Shown in pieces: positions 6,545 through 13,590 of a DNA stretch of 33,971 nucleotides. Origin of the DNA: a virus; IMG/VR virus record IMGVR_UViG_3300037264_009318, positions 1 to 33,971 of that record; one strand, given 5' to 3'. The notes beneath the pieces were generated by a model, which saw nothing but the letters and a program-made list of their open reading frames with translations, made no database searches and was not told where the DNA came from. Positions within the stretch are counted from its first letter, which is position 1, and each line of letters starts with the position of its first letter. The position numbers were made by a program, and so were the translations under genes.

Positions 6545-8344
6545 TTGATCCACCGCGCCCGCTCCACCAACCCCGTGCCCGATCTCGACTTCTTCGCCCA
6601 CCCGGAGCTGATCCGCGAGACGCGTCGGGCCAAGGAGATCGGCTGCCTCGAGGCGTACTTCAAGGGCACGCAGTACGATGGGCGACCCGACTGGTTCACG
6701 GGGGCAGGGAAGGACGGCGTGCCCGTCCCGCTCCGCGAGCGGAAGCCCTGCATCATCTACCCTCTCCCGAAAGCGGCGTGCCAGCAGGCGACGCGCTTCA
6801 CCTTCGGCGAAGGGCGCTTCCCCACGGTCGCCGTCGGCGCCACCGAGAGCGACGACGCGATCGCGCCCGAACTCGCGGTGACCGCCGAGGAGGCCGCCGA
6901 TCTCACCGCGTACCTCGCGGCGGTGATCGAGAGCGCGCACCTCAAGAGCGCGATGCGCACGCTCTGCCGGCACGGCACGTCGCAGCGCACGGCCGTCGCG
7001 GCGCTCTCGGTGCGGCGGGGCCAGTTCGCCGTCGACATGCCCCGGGCCCGGGACTGCTGGCCCACGTTCGAGGACGCCGATCCCGCCGGCGACGTCCAGC
7101 GGATGACCTGGTGCTACACGTTCGACAAGGAGGTCGACGGCGGCGGCAGCGTCGTTTCGCAGACGCACTTCTTCCGGCGCGACTACACCGACACGGAGGT
7201 CATCTTCTACGAGGATGCGCCGTGCCGGCCCGGCCAAGCCCCGGAGTGGCGCATCGACGAGGAACGCACGAGGCCTCACGGTCTCGGCTTCTGCCCCGTC
7301 GTGTGGATCCGGAACCTCCCGGAGCCCGAGTGCTCGAGCATCGACGGCGTCTCGCTGTACGAGGACCTCGAGGACGAGTTCGATGCGTTGAATTTCGCGT
7401 TGTCGCAGCGCCACCGCGGCATCACGTACTTCGGGACGCCACAGGCCTACGAGGCCGGTGTCGACGACGACGAGGAGCCCGGCGAGGTGGCGCGGGTGCA
7501 GCGCCCGGCGAAGGCGATTTCCGCGACACAGCACCCCGCGGACCCCTACAGCCGGATTCGTACGGCGGGGCGCGGCTCCGCAGCCGACGCGCGCGCGCGC
7601 AAGACCGCGCCGGACCAGATCTGGAGCTATCGGAATTCGGAGACGAAGGTCGACCTCATCGAGACGACGGGCAAGGCCTTCGAGGTCGCGACGAAGCACG
7701 TGCTTGACGTTCGGGCACGCATCCTCGAGGCGATCGACGTCGTGCTCCTCGACCCGATGACGGTCGCGGGCAAAGGCGAGATGTCGGCGAAGGCCCTCGC
7801 CCTGATGTACGCGCCGCTGCTCGCGCTCGTCGACGAGCTCCGCGACTGCTGGTGGAGCTTCGGGCTCGCGAAGCTCCTGTCGATGATCCTGCGCATCACC
7901 GCGGTGCTTCGCGGGAAGGGGATCTTCGTCCCGCGCTCGGGTCGCGTCGCCGAGATATGTTCGCGCTTCGCCCTGAAGCACGAGACGGGCACCGTTTGGG
8001 TCCCGCCGCGGATGACGCCCTCCTGGGGCGCGTACTTCTCGCCGACCAACCAGGAGCTGGGGCAACTCGTCGACGCCACGACCAAGGCCAAGGCCGGGAA
8101 GATCATCTCGCCGGCGACGGCCACGCGCGCCGTCGCGCCGTACTACGGCGTCACCGATGTGGAGGCCGAGCTCGAGGACATCGAGGCCGGAGGGCTCGAG
8201 GAGCCCGGTGCGGGCGGAGCGGAGGATACGCCCGCCGCGAAGGATCTCCCCGCAGGCGACGCCGCATCGAGCGGCGATGCAGCCGAGAGCGGGGTTGTCG
8301 ATGCGGCCGCGAATGCGGCTGGCGACGAGCCCGAGGCCGCGTAG
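6545..8344 (+). CDS. portal protein (SPP1 gp6-like)
   Basis: The dodecameric ring at the capsid vertex through which DNA is packaged and ejected. About 599 residues from a TTG at 6545; a GTG at 6575 (M-P-D-L-D-F-F) is equally possible and a GTG at 6509 is open but overlaps the previous ORF. No strong Shine-Dalgarno separates them. Supporting features: an N-terminal helix leading into a G-T-Q-Y-D motif, a long middle beta-rich clip/stem region, and a helical segment containing SAKALALMYAPLLALVDELRD. This last is typical of SPP1-type portals (the crown helices after the nuclease-like core). The final 60 residues are acidic and low in complexity. Its position directly after terminase and before scaffold/capsid genes supports the call. 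Confidence 0.85.
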   Translation: MIHRARSTNPVPDLDFFAHPELIRETRRAKEIGCLEAYFKGTQYDGRPDWFTGAGKDGVPVPLRERKPCIIYPLPKAACQQATRFTFGEGRFPTVAVGATESDDAIAPELAVTAEEAADLTAYLAAVIESAHLKSAMRTLCRHGTSQRTAVAALSVRRGQFAVDMPRARDCWPTFEDADPAGDVQRMTWCYTFDKEVDGGGSVVSQTHFFRRDYTDTEVIFYEDAPCRPGQAPEWRIDEERTRPHGLGFCPVVWIRNLPEPECSSIDGVSLYEDLEDEFDALNFALSQRHRGITYFGTPQAYEAGVDDDEEPGEVARVQRPAKAISATQHPADPYSRIRTAGRGSAADARARKTAPDQIWSYRNSETKVDLIETTGKAFEVATKHVLDVRARILEAIDVVLLDPMTVAGKGEMSAKALALMYAPLLALVDELRDCWWSFGLAKLLSMILRITAVLRGKGIFVPRSGRVAEICSRFALKHETGTVWVPPRMTPSWGAYFSPTNQELGQLVDATTKAKAGKIISPATATRAVAPYYGVTDVEAELEDIEAGGLEEPGAGGAEDTPAAKDLPAGDAASSGDAAESGVVDAAANAAGDEPEAA

Positions 8345-8355
8345 GCCCAATCACC

Positions 8356-8400
8356 GGATCGGATCCGATCCCGATCCCAATCCCGATCCCAATCCCGATC
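8356..8400. repeat. 16-bp palindrome plus 12-bp tandem repeat in spacer
   Basis: GGATCGGATCCGATCC (8356-8371) is a perfect 16-bp palindrome centred on GGATCC. It runs into tandem copies of CCCGATCCCAAT (8370-8381 and 8382-8393) and a partial third (8394-8400). The element fills the 67-bp gap between the portal gene and the next gene. The 10-mer CGGATCCGAT at 8360-8369 recurs at 32697-32706 in another spacer. Confidence 0.75.
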
Positions 8401-8411
8401 ACCGAGGACCC

Positions 8412-9029
8412 ATGCCCTATTTCTGCCCCATCACCGGCGCGCGGCTGATCGCGCCGGGCGTCAGCAAGGGCGCCGGCGGCACCGTGCTCGAGCACGACGG
8501 CTCGCCCGAGCACTGCGCCGCGGAGGAGCAGGCCATCGCCGCGCTCGCCAGCGGCAGGTTGAGCCCCACGGAGAAGGCGCCGACCGCCGACGCCATCGCC
8601 GCGTCCGTGAGCGCCGCGCGCGCGGTCGCGGAGCCACCTCGAGGCGACGAGGCCCCGGAGGCGGGGACGATCGCTCGGCTCTGGTACGACCGCGCGATCG
8701 CGATGCGCGCGGACGCGGAAGCGGGCCAGCAAGCGAACGCGGAGCTCCGGCGCGCCCGCGACGAGATGTACGCGGTGCTGTCGGACGTCGACGAGTGGAT
8801 CCGTGCCCAGCCGATCTTCGTCGATCCGGGGCTCACGCTCGTCGGGAAGCTCGACGCGCTGTTCGCGAGGCTCACCGCTCCGGCGCTTCCCGCGGCGCAC
8901 ATCGAGCCTCCTCCCGCTGCCACGCAGCCCTCGAGCGTGGAGGCCATCGCCGGCGACACCGTGCTCGACACCGCCGTTCCCAAGCCGCTGAAGCCGTCCA
9001 CCGCATCGCCGAAGCGCGGCGACAGGTAA
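8412..9029 (+). CDS. hypothetical protein, post-portal
   Basis: The ATG at 8412 follows GAGGA at 8404-8408, giving 205 residues; the frame upstream overlaps the portal gene and is not used. The N-terminus contains C-P-I-T-G and, about 30 residues later, H-C, which might bind a metal though no known finger is completed. Residues 60-130 are helical and charged, and 125-155 include the segment VDEWIRAQPIFVDPG. The last 45 residues are Pro/Ala/Ser-rich. No family is recognised. Its position between portal and capsid genes suggests a minor head or assembly protein, which is inference. Confidence 0.7.
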   Translation: MPYFCPITGARLIAPGVSKGAGGTVLEHDGSPEHCAAEEQAIAALASGRLSPTEKAPTADAIAASVSAARAVAEPPRGDEAPEAGTIARLWYDRAIAMRADAEAGQQANAELRRARDEMYAVLSDVDEWIRAQPIFVDPGLTLVGKLDALFARLTAPALPAAHIEPPPAATQPSSVEAIAGDTVLDTAVPKPLKPSTASPKRGDR

Positions 9030-9083
9030 TCCACTGCGCCAGCGGCATCGCCGCCGGCTCCTACCCGCACACGGAGACATCCC

Positions 9084-9491
9084 ATGGCCGTCACGTCTGG
9101 CACCCACTACTCCGTCGCCATGATCAAAGGCGACGCCCTCTTCGACGGGCTGCTCGCCGCGCTCGTGCTCTTCACCCTCTCGGGCACGTACGCCCAGGCC
9201 GACGACTCGATCCTGGCAGCCGTTCCCACGGCCATCCAGAACAGCCGGCGCAACGGGCGGACCGTCACGATCAAGGACGCGATGATCTGGCAGGCCGCGC
9301 AGCGCAGCGACACGCCGGGCCTCCTGCTGGGCGCGAAGACGCTCGCCGTCTCGGGTGCCGACATCACCTTCGAGCTCACGGCTGGAGCGACGCAGAACGT
9401 GCTCGACCTCTCCACCGAGTTCACGAACGCCACCGCGGTTCCGGCGCAGGCCTCGCCGTTCGGCTTCCTCGTCCTCTTCACCGAGGCGTGA
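9084..9491 (+). CDS. small putative virion protein
   Basis: A 135-residue protein with a GGAG Shine-Dalgarno before the ATG. The N-terminus has a hydrophobic stretch (about residues 17-36) but no clear signal-peptide cleavage site. The middle (RNGRTVTIKDAMIWQAAQ) and the C-terminal half look beta-rich, ending in FGFLVLF. Size, beta content and position between portal and scaffold suit a capsid decoration or head-associated protein, but no motif was recognised. The gene is followed by a spacer with three hairpins. Confidence 0.6.
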   Translation: MAVTSGTHYSVAMIKGDALFDGLLAALVLFTLSGTYAQADDSILAAVPTAIQNSRRNGRTVTIKDAMIWQAAQRSDTPGLLLGAKTLAVSGADITFELTAGATQNVLDLSTEFTNATAVPAQASPFGFLVLFTEA

Positions 9492-9497
9492 CCTCCG

Positions 9498-9526
9498 CGA
9501 CTCCGCCTTTCGCTCGAGCGGAGTCG
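9498..9526 (+). promoter_or_regulatory. hairpin 1 of spacer before scaffold gene
   Basis: CGACTCCGC (9498-9506) pairs perfectly with GCGGAGTCG (9518-9526) around an 11-nt loop, seven bases past the preceding stop codon. No T-run follows. It may be a weak terminator or attenuator, or an mRNA-stabilising 3' end. Confidence 0.55.
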
Positions 9527-9559
9527 TCGATTCTCCGAACAGCAGAGCGACACGGGCGC

Positions 9560-9595
9560 GCGCGGCGGCGCGTCCGTGGTCCCGCGCCGCCGCGC
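9560..9595 (+). promoter_or_regulatory. hairpin 2 of spacer, 13-bp GC stem
   Basis: GCGCGGCGGCGCG (9560-9572) is perfectly complementary to 9583-9595, with a 10-nt loop. The all-GC stem would be very stable in RNA. No T-run follows. It is the middle of three hairpins in the spacer before the scaffold gene. Confidence 0.6.
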
Positions 9596-9605
9596 CTCCA
9601 CCGCT

Positions 9606-9625
9606 CTCGCGAGCGATATCGCGAG
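9606..9625 (+). promoter_or_regulatory. hairpin 3 of spacer, next to scaffold RBS
   Basis: CTCGCGA (9606-9612) pairs with TCGCGAG (9619-9625) around a 6-nt loop. It abuts the AGGAG Shine-Dalgarno (9627-9631) of the scaffold gene, so folding could influence translation or mark an RNA-processing site. Confidence 0.5.
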
Positions 9626-9637
9626 TAGGAGACCACG

Positions 9638-10432
9638 ATGTCCATGATCGCACCGGGTGCCGCTGCGGCGCCCGCAGGCACACCTCCGCCCGCTACCGCT
9701 GCTCCTGCCACGCCCGGGGCCGGGGACGCGGCCCCGCCCGCCGGCAGCGCCGCAGCCCCTCCGGCAGCGCCGGCGCCCCCCACGCTGCCCGGCGGCCCGC
9801 CCCCCGGCGATTCGGCGGAGGTGCGGATGTCGTCGGCGCAGCTCAAGCAGCGTCTCGCCGACGAGCGCGACGCCGCTCGCAAGCAGCTGCTCGCAAAGCA
9901 CGGTGTCGAGAAGGCCGAGGACCTCGACACGAAGCTCGCGAAGCTGAAGGAGCTCGAGGACGCGCAGCTCACCGCGGCGGAGCGCACGGAGAAGAAGCTC
10001 GCCGAGCTCGCGGCCGCCGCCGAGACCGCCAAGGGGGCGAACGCCATCGCCGACCAGGCCGTCACCGAATTGCTCGCGCAGCTCACGCCCGCACAGCAGG
10101 AGGCGATCGCCAAGCAGGAGCCGAAAACGGCGGCCGACAAGCTCCGGCTGATCCGCTTCGTGCGCGAGCTCGCCGCCGCCTCGCCGCCTCCTCCCCCCGC
10201 AACGCCTCCGCTCGGAGCAGCTCCGCTCGGAACCGCCCCCGCCGCCCCTCCCCCGCCGCCGGCGCCGCCATCGCCTCCGGCCACCACCACGCCCGCTCCC
10301 GGCGCTCCGCGCCCCGGGAGCAAGTCGAAGTTCGACGAATACGTCGAGCTCAAGCTCAAGAGCCCCGCCGCCGCGGGCGCGTTCTACAGCGCGAACAAGG
10401 CGGCCATCGAGACGTCACGTCCGACGACGTGA
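9638..10432 (+). CDS. putative capsid scaffolding protein
   Basis: A 264-residue protein with an AGGAG Shine-Dalgarno seven bases before the ATG. Residues 1-60 are almost entirely Pro/Ala/Gly. Residues 65-180 form a strongly charged coiled coil (Lys/Glu/Ala/Leu) with the segment AEDLDTKLAKLKELEDAQL. A second Pro/Ala-rich linker covers about 183-225. The C-terminus is a short basic/helical module (KSKFDEYVELKLKS). Coiled coil, disordered flanks, a basic C-terminal helix and position directly before the major capsid gene all match tailed-phage scaffolding proteins. These guide capsid assembly and leave before or during packaging. No protease gene was seen, so how the scaffold leaves is unknown. 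Function is inferred from architecture and position. Confidence 0.75.
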   Translation: MSMIAPGAAAAPAGTPPPATAAPATPGAGDAAPPAGSAAAPPAAPAPPTLPGGPPPGDSAEVRMSSAQLKQRLADERDAARKQLLAKHGVEKAEDLDTKLAKLKELEDAQLTAAERTEKKLAELAAAAETAKGANAIADQAVTELLAQLTPAQQEAIAKQEPKTAADKLRLIRFVRELAAASPPPPPATPPLGAAPLGTAPAAPPPPPAPPSPPATTTPAPGAPRPGSKSKFDEYVELKLKSPAAAGAFYSANKAAIETSRPTT

Positions 10433-10452
10433 ACGCATAACGAGGTTCCCCC

Positions 10453-11595
10453 ATGGGTTTCATCGGTCGCAGCACTCTCCCGCAGAACTTCCTCGACTCC
10501 ACCTCCGACGGCATGCGCCTGCCGCAGCCGAATCCGCAGTTCTTCTTCGCGATGCTGGCGCTCGGAGCCATCCAGCGCACGGCCGCGATTGCGATGAGCG
10601 TGGACGGCGCCGAGTCCTTCGTGAAGATCATGTTCGCGGGCGGTGGTGCGCCGGTGCCCGCGAACCTCGAGCGGTTCGCCCGCACGGCGGACGCGTATCC
10701 GGACGCGATCCAGTACGTCAGCGGCTTCGGCAAGAACGCCGGCGACACCGTGACGATGCGGCGACCGGTCTACACCGGAGGTGGCTACTCGGAGGCGGCG
10801 CGGCGCGTAAACCCGGCGAAGCCCACGAGCCTCACCGGCCAGGCGCTGTCGATGGAAGACGTCGAGGTGACCCTGGGGCAGTTCGAGGGGCCGTACGACG
10901 CCACGAACAGCGAGGTTCGCCCGTACATGATCCTCGAGTTCGACACGAAGTACCGCAAGAACAAGGACAACCTCGCGCAGGAGACGGCCAACCACCTCAC
11001 GTTCGACTATGTGAAGTGGCTCGACACCGTCGTCCGAGATCGCTTCCGCGCGACGGCGAACATGACGTACGCCGATGCCGTCGCGAACGTCCTGTCGATG
11101 ACCGTCGGCGCCGGTCACTCGATCAACCTCGACCTCATCCTGCAGGCCCGCAAGGCCATCTCCGACCGCGAGCGCCGGCCGTTCGACAACGGCCGGTACC
11201 TCTGCCTCGTGCCCACGATCTTCAACACCGACATGATCCAGGATCCGATCTATCGGCAGCTCGCGGCTCAGCAGAACGGCAAAGGCAACCAGCTCTTCAA
11301 CTACCTCGCGAGCGTGCAGGACGTGGATATCTTCGAGGTGTCGACCCTGAAGAGCTACGCGGCCGGCGACACCGTGCCCAACGACGGCCAGGTCGTCCCG
11401 GCGGGCTCGACGGTCTACGAGGGCCTGCTGATCGGCCCCAACGCGGTGGGCTTCGGGCGTGCGGAGGATCCGACGGCGCACGACACGGCCGACACCGACT
11501 TCGGCAAGAACGCGAAGGTGATCTGGAGGAGCGTCGAAGCGTTCCAGACCCTCGACTCGCGCGGCATCCAGCGCATCCTCTTCCAGGCGGCGTGA
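10453..11595 (+). CDS. major capsid protein (HK97-fold)
   Basis: The main shell protein, 380 residues. Its N-terminal 30 residues include a Pro-rich opening; residues 75-150 contain a segment with K-N-A-G-D-T-V-T-M-R-R-P, where the E-loop/extended strands of N4 gp56/P22-like coats usually lie. The middle helical part (about 170-255) reads like the spine helix and A-domain, and there is a conserved ending: a strand with FGKNAKVIWRS and a closing VEAFQTLDSRGIQRI. That ending, D-S-R-G-(I/V)-x-R-I, is familiar from phage major capsid proteins. Location after the scaffold and a well-formed ORF support the call. The gene is bracketed by hairpin-bearing spacers, which may help set its high expression. 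Confidence 0.85.
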   Translation: MGFIGRSTLPQNFLDSTSDGMRLPQPNPQFFFAMLALGAIQRTAAIAMSVDGAESFVKIMFAGGGAPVPANLERFARTADAYPDAIQYVSGFGKNAGDTVTMRRPVYTGGGYSEAARRVNPAKPTSLTGQALSMEDVEVTLGQFEGPYDATNSEVRPYMILEFDTKYRKNKDNLAQETANHLTFDYVKWLDTVVRDRFRATANMTYADAVANVLSMTVGAGHSINLDLILQARKAISDRERRPFDNGRYLCLVPTIFNTDMIQDPIYRQLAAQQNGKGNQLFNYLASVQDVDIFEVSTLKSYAAGDTVPNDGQVVPAGSTVYEGLLIGPNAVGFGRAEDPTAHDTADTDFGKNAKVIWRSVEAFQTLDSRGIQRILFQAA

Positions 11596-11633
11596 GCCTG
11601 GGCCTGGGTGAGTCTGGGTGAGCTTGGGCTGAT

Positions 11634-11669
11634 CACCGCTCCTGTCACCGCTCCTGTCACCGCTCCTGT
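11634..11669. repeat. 12-bp tandem repeat downstream of capsid gene
   Basis: Three exact head-to-tail copies of CACCGCTCCTGT (11634-11645, 11646-11657, 11658-11669), followed by a degenerate copy near 11675. Just upstream (11592-11628) is another degenerate series of GGGTGAG-like units. All lie in the 136-bp spacer after the major capsid gene. Confidence 0.8.
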
Positions 11670-11688
11670 CTGATCACCACTCCTGATC

Positions 11689-11718
11689 GGGTCGTCTCGG
11701 CCGCCGGCCGAGCGACCC
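11689..11718 (+). terminator. strong hairpin after capsid gene (attenuator-like)
   Basis: GGGTCG (11689-11694) and CTCGGCC (11696-11702) pair with GGCCGAG (11706-11712) and CGACCC (11713-11718): 13 base pairs with one bulged T and a 3-nt loop. No T-run follows, so it is not a textbook rho-independent terminator. It could attenuate read-through or protect the capsid mRNA 3' end. The next gene's Shine-Dalgarno follows within a few bases. Confidence 0.55.
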
Positions 11719-11731
11719 CTCCGAGGAAAAC

Positions 11732-12112
11732 ATGGCATCGTCGGGTCCCAACAAGTCTCAGATCGGCCGCGCCGCGGCCATCCTCACCACCGCCGAGGTC
11801 GCGGGGTCCGCTCTCGACCTCAACAAGGCGTGGGGCGGCCAGGTCACCGTGGAGCTCGACTTCACGTTGGGCTCGCTCACCAACGTCACCGCGCGCTTCT
11901 ACGTCAGCACGGACGGCACCACGTACCGGCCCATCGCGGTCGGCGCGTCCCTCCTCACCGAGGTGCTCACCGCGACCGCGACGCGCTGCTACGTCCTCCC
12001 GTCCCTCGTCGGGTGGAAGTTCTTCCGCGTGTCGCTCCAGGGGAGCGGCACCACCACCAGCAGCACGGCCACGGTCACCTATCGGTACCTCGCGGCCGGG
12101 AGTCAGGGGTAA
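11732..12112 (+). CDS. beta-rich virion protein, paralogue A
   Basis: A 126-residue protein with a GAGG Shine-Dalgarno. It is mostly short beta strands: LTTAEVAG, a strand with VTVELDFTLGSL, a strand RFYVSTDGTTYRPI, then TATRCYVLP and a closing TVTYRYL. This resembles small phage head-decoration or adaptor beta sandwiches, but no named family is recognised. Its strongest feature is clear homology to the next gene. Presence directly after the major capsid gene suggests a capsid-surface protein; this is inference. Confidence 0.7.
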   Translation: MASSGPNKSQIGRAAAILTTAEVAGSALDLNKAWGGQVTVELDFTLGSLTNVTARFYVSTDGTTYRPIAVGASLLTEVLTATATRCYVLPSLVGWKFFRVSLQGSGTTTSSTATVTYRYLAAGSQG

Positions 12113-12117
12113 TCCGC

Positions 12118-12516
12118 ATGGGGACTTCCGCTTCAACCGTCGGCCGTGCCGCGACGATCCTCACCACCGGCGAGGTCGTCGGCGCGACTCTGGACCTCCA
12201 GAGCACGTCGCTCGACCACGCCGTCACCGTCGAGCTCGACTTCACGCTGGGCTCGCTCGACAACGAGATCGTCCGCTTCTACGGGTCGAGCGACAACGTC
12301 ACGTTCCGCCCGATCTCCGTCGACGGCACGGTGCTCACCGAGACGCTCACCGCCAACGCCACGCGCTGCTACGTGGTGCGCGTGCCGGGCATCCGGTACT
12401 TCCGCGCGTCGGTCCAGGGCACGGGCACCGTGACGAGCTCGAGCTGCGCGTACACGTACAGGTACCAGCCGTACCTCACCGCGACGCCGACGGACGGCGC
12501 GGCGCGGCTGCTCTGA
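12118..12516 (+). CDS. beta-rich virion protein, paralogue B
   Basis: A 132-residue protein starting at the ATG at 12118, six bases after the preceding stop; the open frame upstream is a shadow. It aligns end to end with the previous protein: shared GRAA-x-ILTT-x-EV, VTVELDFTLGSL, RFY, RPI, LTE-x-LTA-x-ATRCYV and TSS-x5-YRY. Roughly half the aligned positions are identical by eye. A Pro/Ala/Thr extension follows the common domain. The pair arose by tandem gene duplication and may form a hetero-oligomer or decorate different symmetry positions; this is inference. Confidence 0.7.
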   Translation: MGTSASTVGRAATILTTGEVVGATLDLQSTSLDHAVTVELDFTLGSLDNEIVRFYGSSDNVTFRPISVDGTVLTETLTANATRCYVVRVPGIRYFRASVQGTGTVTSSSCAYTYRYQPYLTATPTDGAARLL

Positions 12517-12526
12517 TCGCCGGCTG

Positions 12527-13141
12527 ATGGCGAACGCGGTCGTCACTGACGTTGATATCGAGGCACTCCGCTTCCATCTTGGGTATGGGAACCTCGGCGT
12601 CGCCGCCTATCCATACGCGCCCGACGGCTTCGTGGAGCTCTTCCACACCGTCATCCAGCCGAACCTCTCCACGGCCCCGGAGACGACGGCCACGACGGCC
12701 ATCGCCGCCGGCGAGATCGTCCAGGTGACCCCCGTGTCGATGACGGGGATCGCCGTCAACGTCCGGCTCCTCGTCGACAACGGCGAGGACGCCGAAGAGG
12801 TGGTCGTCAAGGCGACCACGGTGACGAAGTTCAGCGCGCGCTTCTCCAAGGCCCATGCCGCATCGGGCTACCCGATCCTGGTGGCCAGCGGCGTCGCTCG
12901 GCTGCGCCAACTGCTGCACGCGGCGCAGCTCGCGCACGAGCAGGTCACGGGGAGCACCGTGACGAGCACGGCCGGGCTGAAGAGCGTCGGCCGCGGCGAG
13001 GTCGAGTGGTTCGGCGAGTCCGCCGTCCTCGAGTCGCGCCGGGCCCACTACCTCGCGATCGTCGCGCAGCTCTCCAGCCTGGTGCGGGTCGCGCCGGTGG
13101 AGATGGGGACGAGCCGTGGTGGCACCATGGAGGCGTATTGA
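12527..13141 (+). CDS. putative head-tail connector/structural protein
   Basis: A 204-residue protein. The N-terminal half is mixed: LRFHLGYGNLGVAAYPY, then a beta-rich region with VQVTPVSMTGIAVNVRLLVDN. The C-terminal half is mostly helical (SKAHAASGYPILVASG, RLRQLLHAAQLAHEQV, ESAVLESRRAHYLAIVAQL). Position between capsid-associated genes and neck genes matches head-tail adaptor genes in Mu-like phages, but no diagnostic motif was found. No clear Shine-Dalgarno precedes the ATG, though the upstream stop is only 10 bases away. Confidence 0.6.
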   Translation: MANAVVTDVDIEALRFHLGYGNLGVAAYPYAPDGFVELFHTVIQPNLSTAPETTATTAIAAGEIVQVTPVSMTGIAVNVRLLVDNGEDAEEVVVKATTVTKFSARFSKAHAASGYPILVASGVARLRQLLHAAQLAHEQVTGSTVTSTAGLKSVGRGEVEWFGESAVLESRRAHYLAIVAQLSSLVRVAPVEMGTSRGGTMEAY

Positions 13142-13142
13142 G

Positions 13143-13196
13143 ATGACACTGCGCATGAATCGGCGAAGGAGCCAAACGGATGACGCTGCGCGATGA
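13143..13196 (+). CDS. tiny 17-codon ORF overlapping neck-gene start
   Basis: An ATG at 13143 is preceded by GGAGG (13129-13133) at a good distance. The frame encodes 17 residues, many of them arginine, and ends at 13196, inside the next gene that starts at 13180. Its first 12 bases (ATGACACTGCGC) nearly repeat the first 12 of that gene (ATGACGCTGCGC), 37 bases downstream. This looks like a duplicated gene start or a short coupling leader. Peptide function is not claimed. Confidence 0.3.
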   Translation: MTLRMNRRRSQTDDAAR

Positions 13197-13590
13197 CGTG
13201 CTCCCGCTGGTCAACATGGGGCGCCAGATCGTCGACGATTTGGGGTTGCGAACAACGACGGTCGCCCTGAGAACCAGGACGTGGAGCAGCGGCGTGGTGG
13301 GTCGGGGGACGACGACGGACGTGGACGTCGAGATCACCCCGCGGCCCAAGGTCGAACGTCGCGGCGACCTGGACCTTCTGGTTGGGCCCATCACGCCTGC
13401 GTTTTCGCTCGGCGGCTACACGGTGGAACAGCTCAACGGCGTGGACACGGCTGGTGTGGAGAGGCTGTTCGTCGTAACGGGGCCGTCCAACGTGAACCGG
13501 CTGTACGTCCTCCACCGGATCGAGGCCGAGGAGCCGTTTCGCTACATGCTCTGGCTCAGCCTATTCGATCACACGGCGCGCCTCGGATGA
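13180..13590 (+). CDS. putative head-closure / neck protein
   Basis: A 136-residue protein with an AAGGAG Shine-Dalgarno before the ATG. After a short helical N-terminus (VLPLVNMGRQIVDDLGLR), the rest is beta-rich: VALRTRTWSSGVV, VDVEITPRPKVE, and a closing YVLHRIEAEEPFRYMLWLS. Its size and beta content, and its position just before a gp10-like tail-completion gene, match the head-closure (stopper) proteins that seal the portal after packaging. No specific motif proves it. Its stop overlaps the ATG of the next gene (ATGA). Confidence 0.6.
   Translation: MTLRDDVLPLVNMGRQIVDDLGLRTTTVALRTRTWSSGVVGRGTTTDVDVEITPRPKVERRGDLDLLVGPITPAFSLGGYTVEQLNGVDTAGVERLFVVTGPSNVNRLYVLHRIEAEEPFRYMLWLSLFDHTARLG

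Noticed and set aside
5372-8350. A very long open frame on the minus strand (992 codons)
   Set aside because: It is Arg/Ala/Gly/Pro-rich and overlaps several well-supported + strand genes including the portal; long spurious antisense frames are common in GC-rich DNA.
8370-8400. CRISPR-like repeat
   Set aside because: Units are 12 bp and contiguous without spacers, so it is a simple tandem repeat, not a CRISPR array. The same applies to 11634-11669 and 32694-32732.
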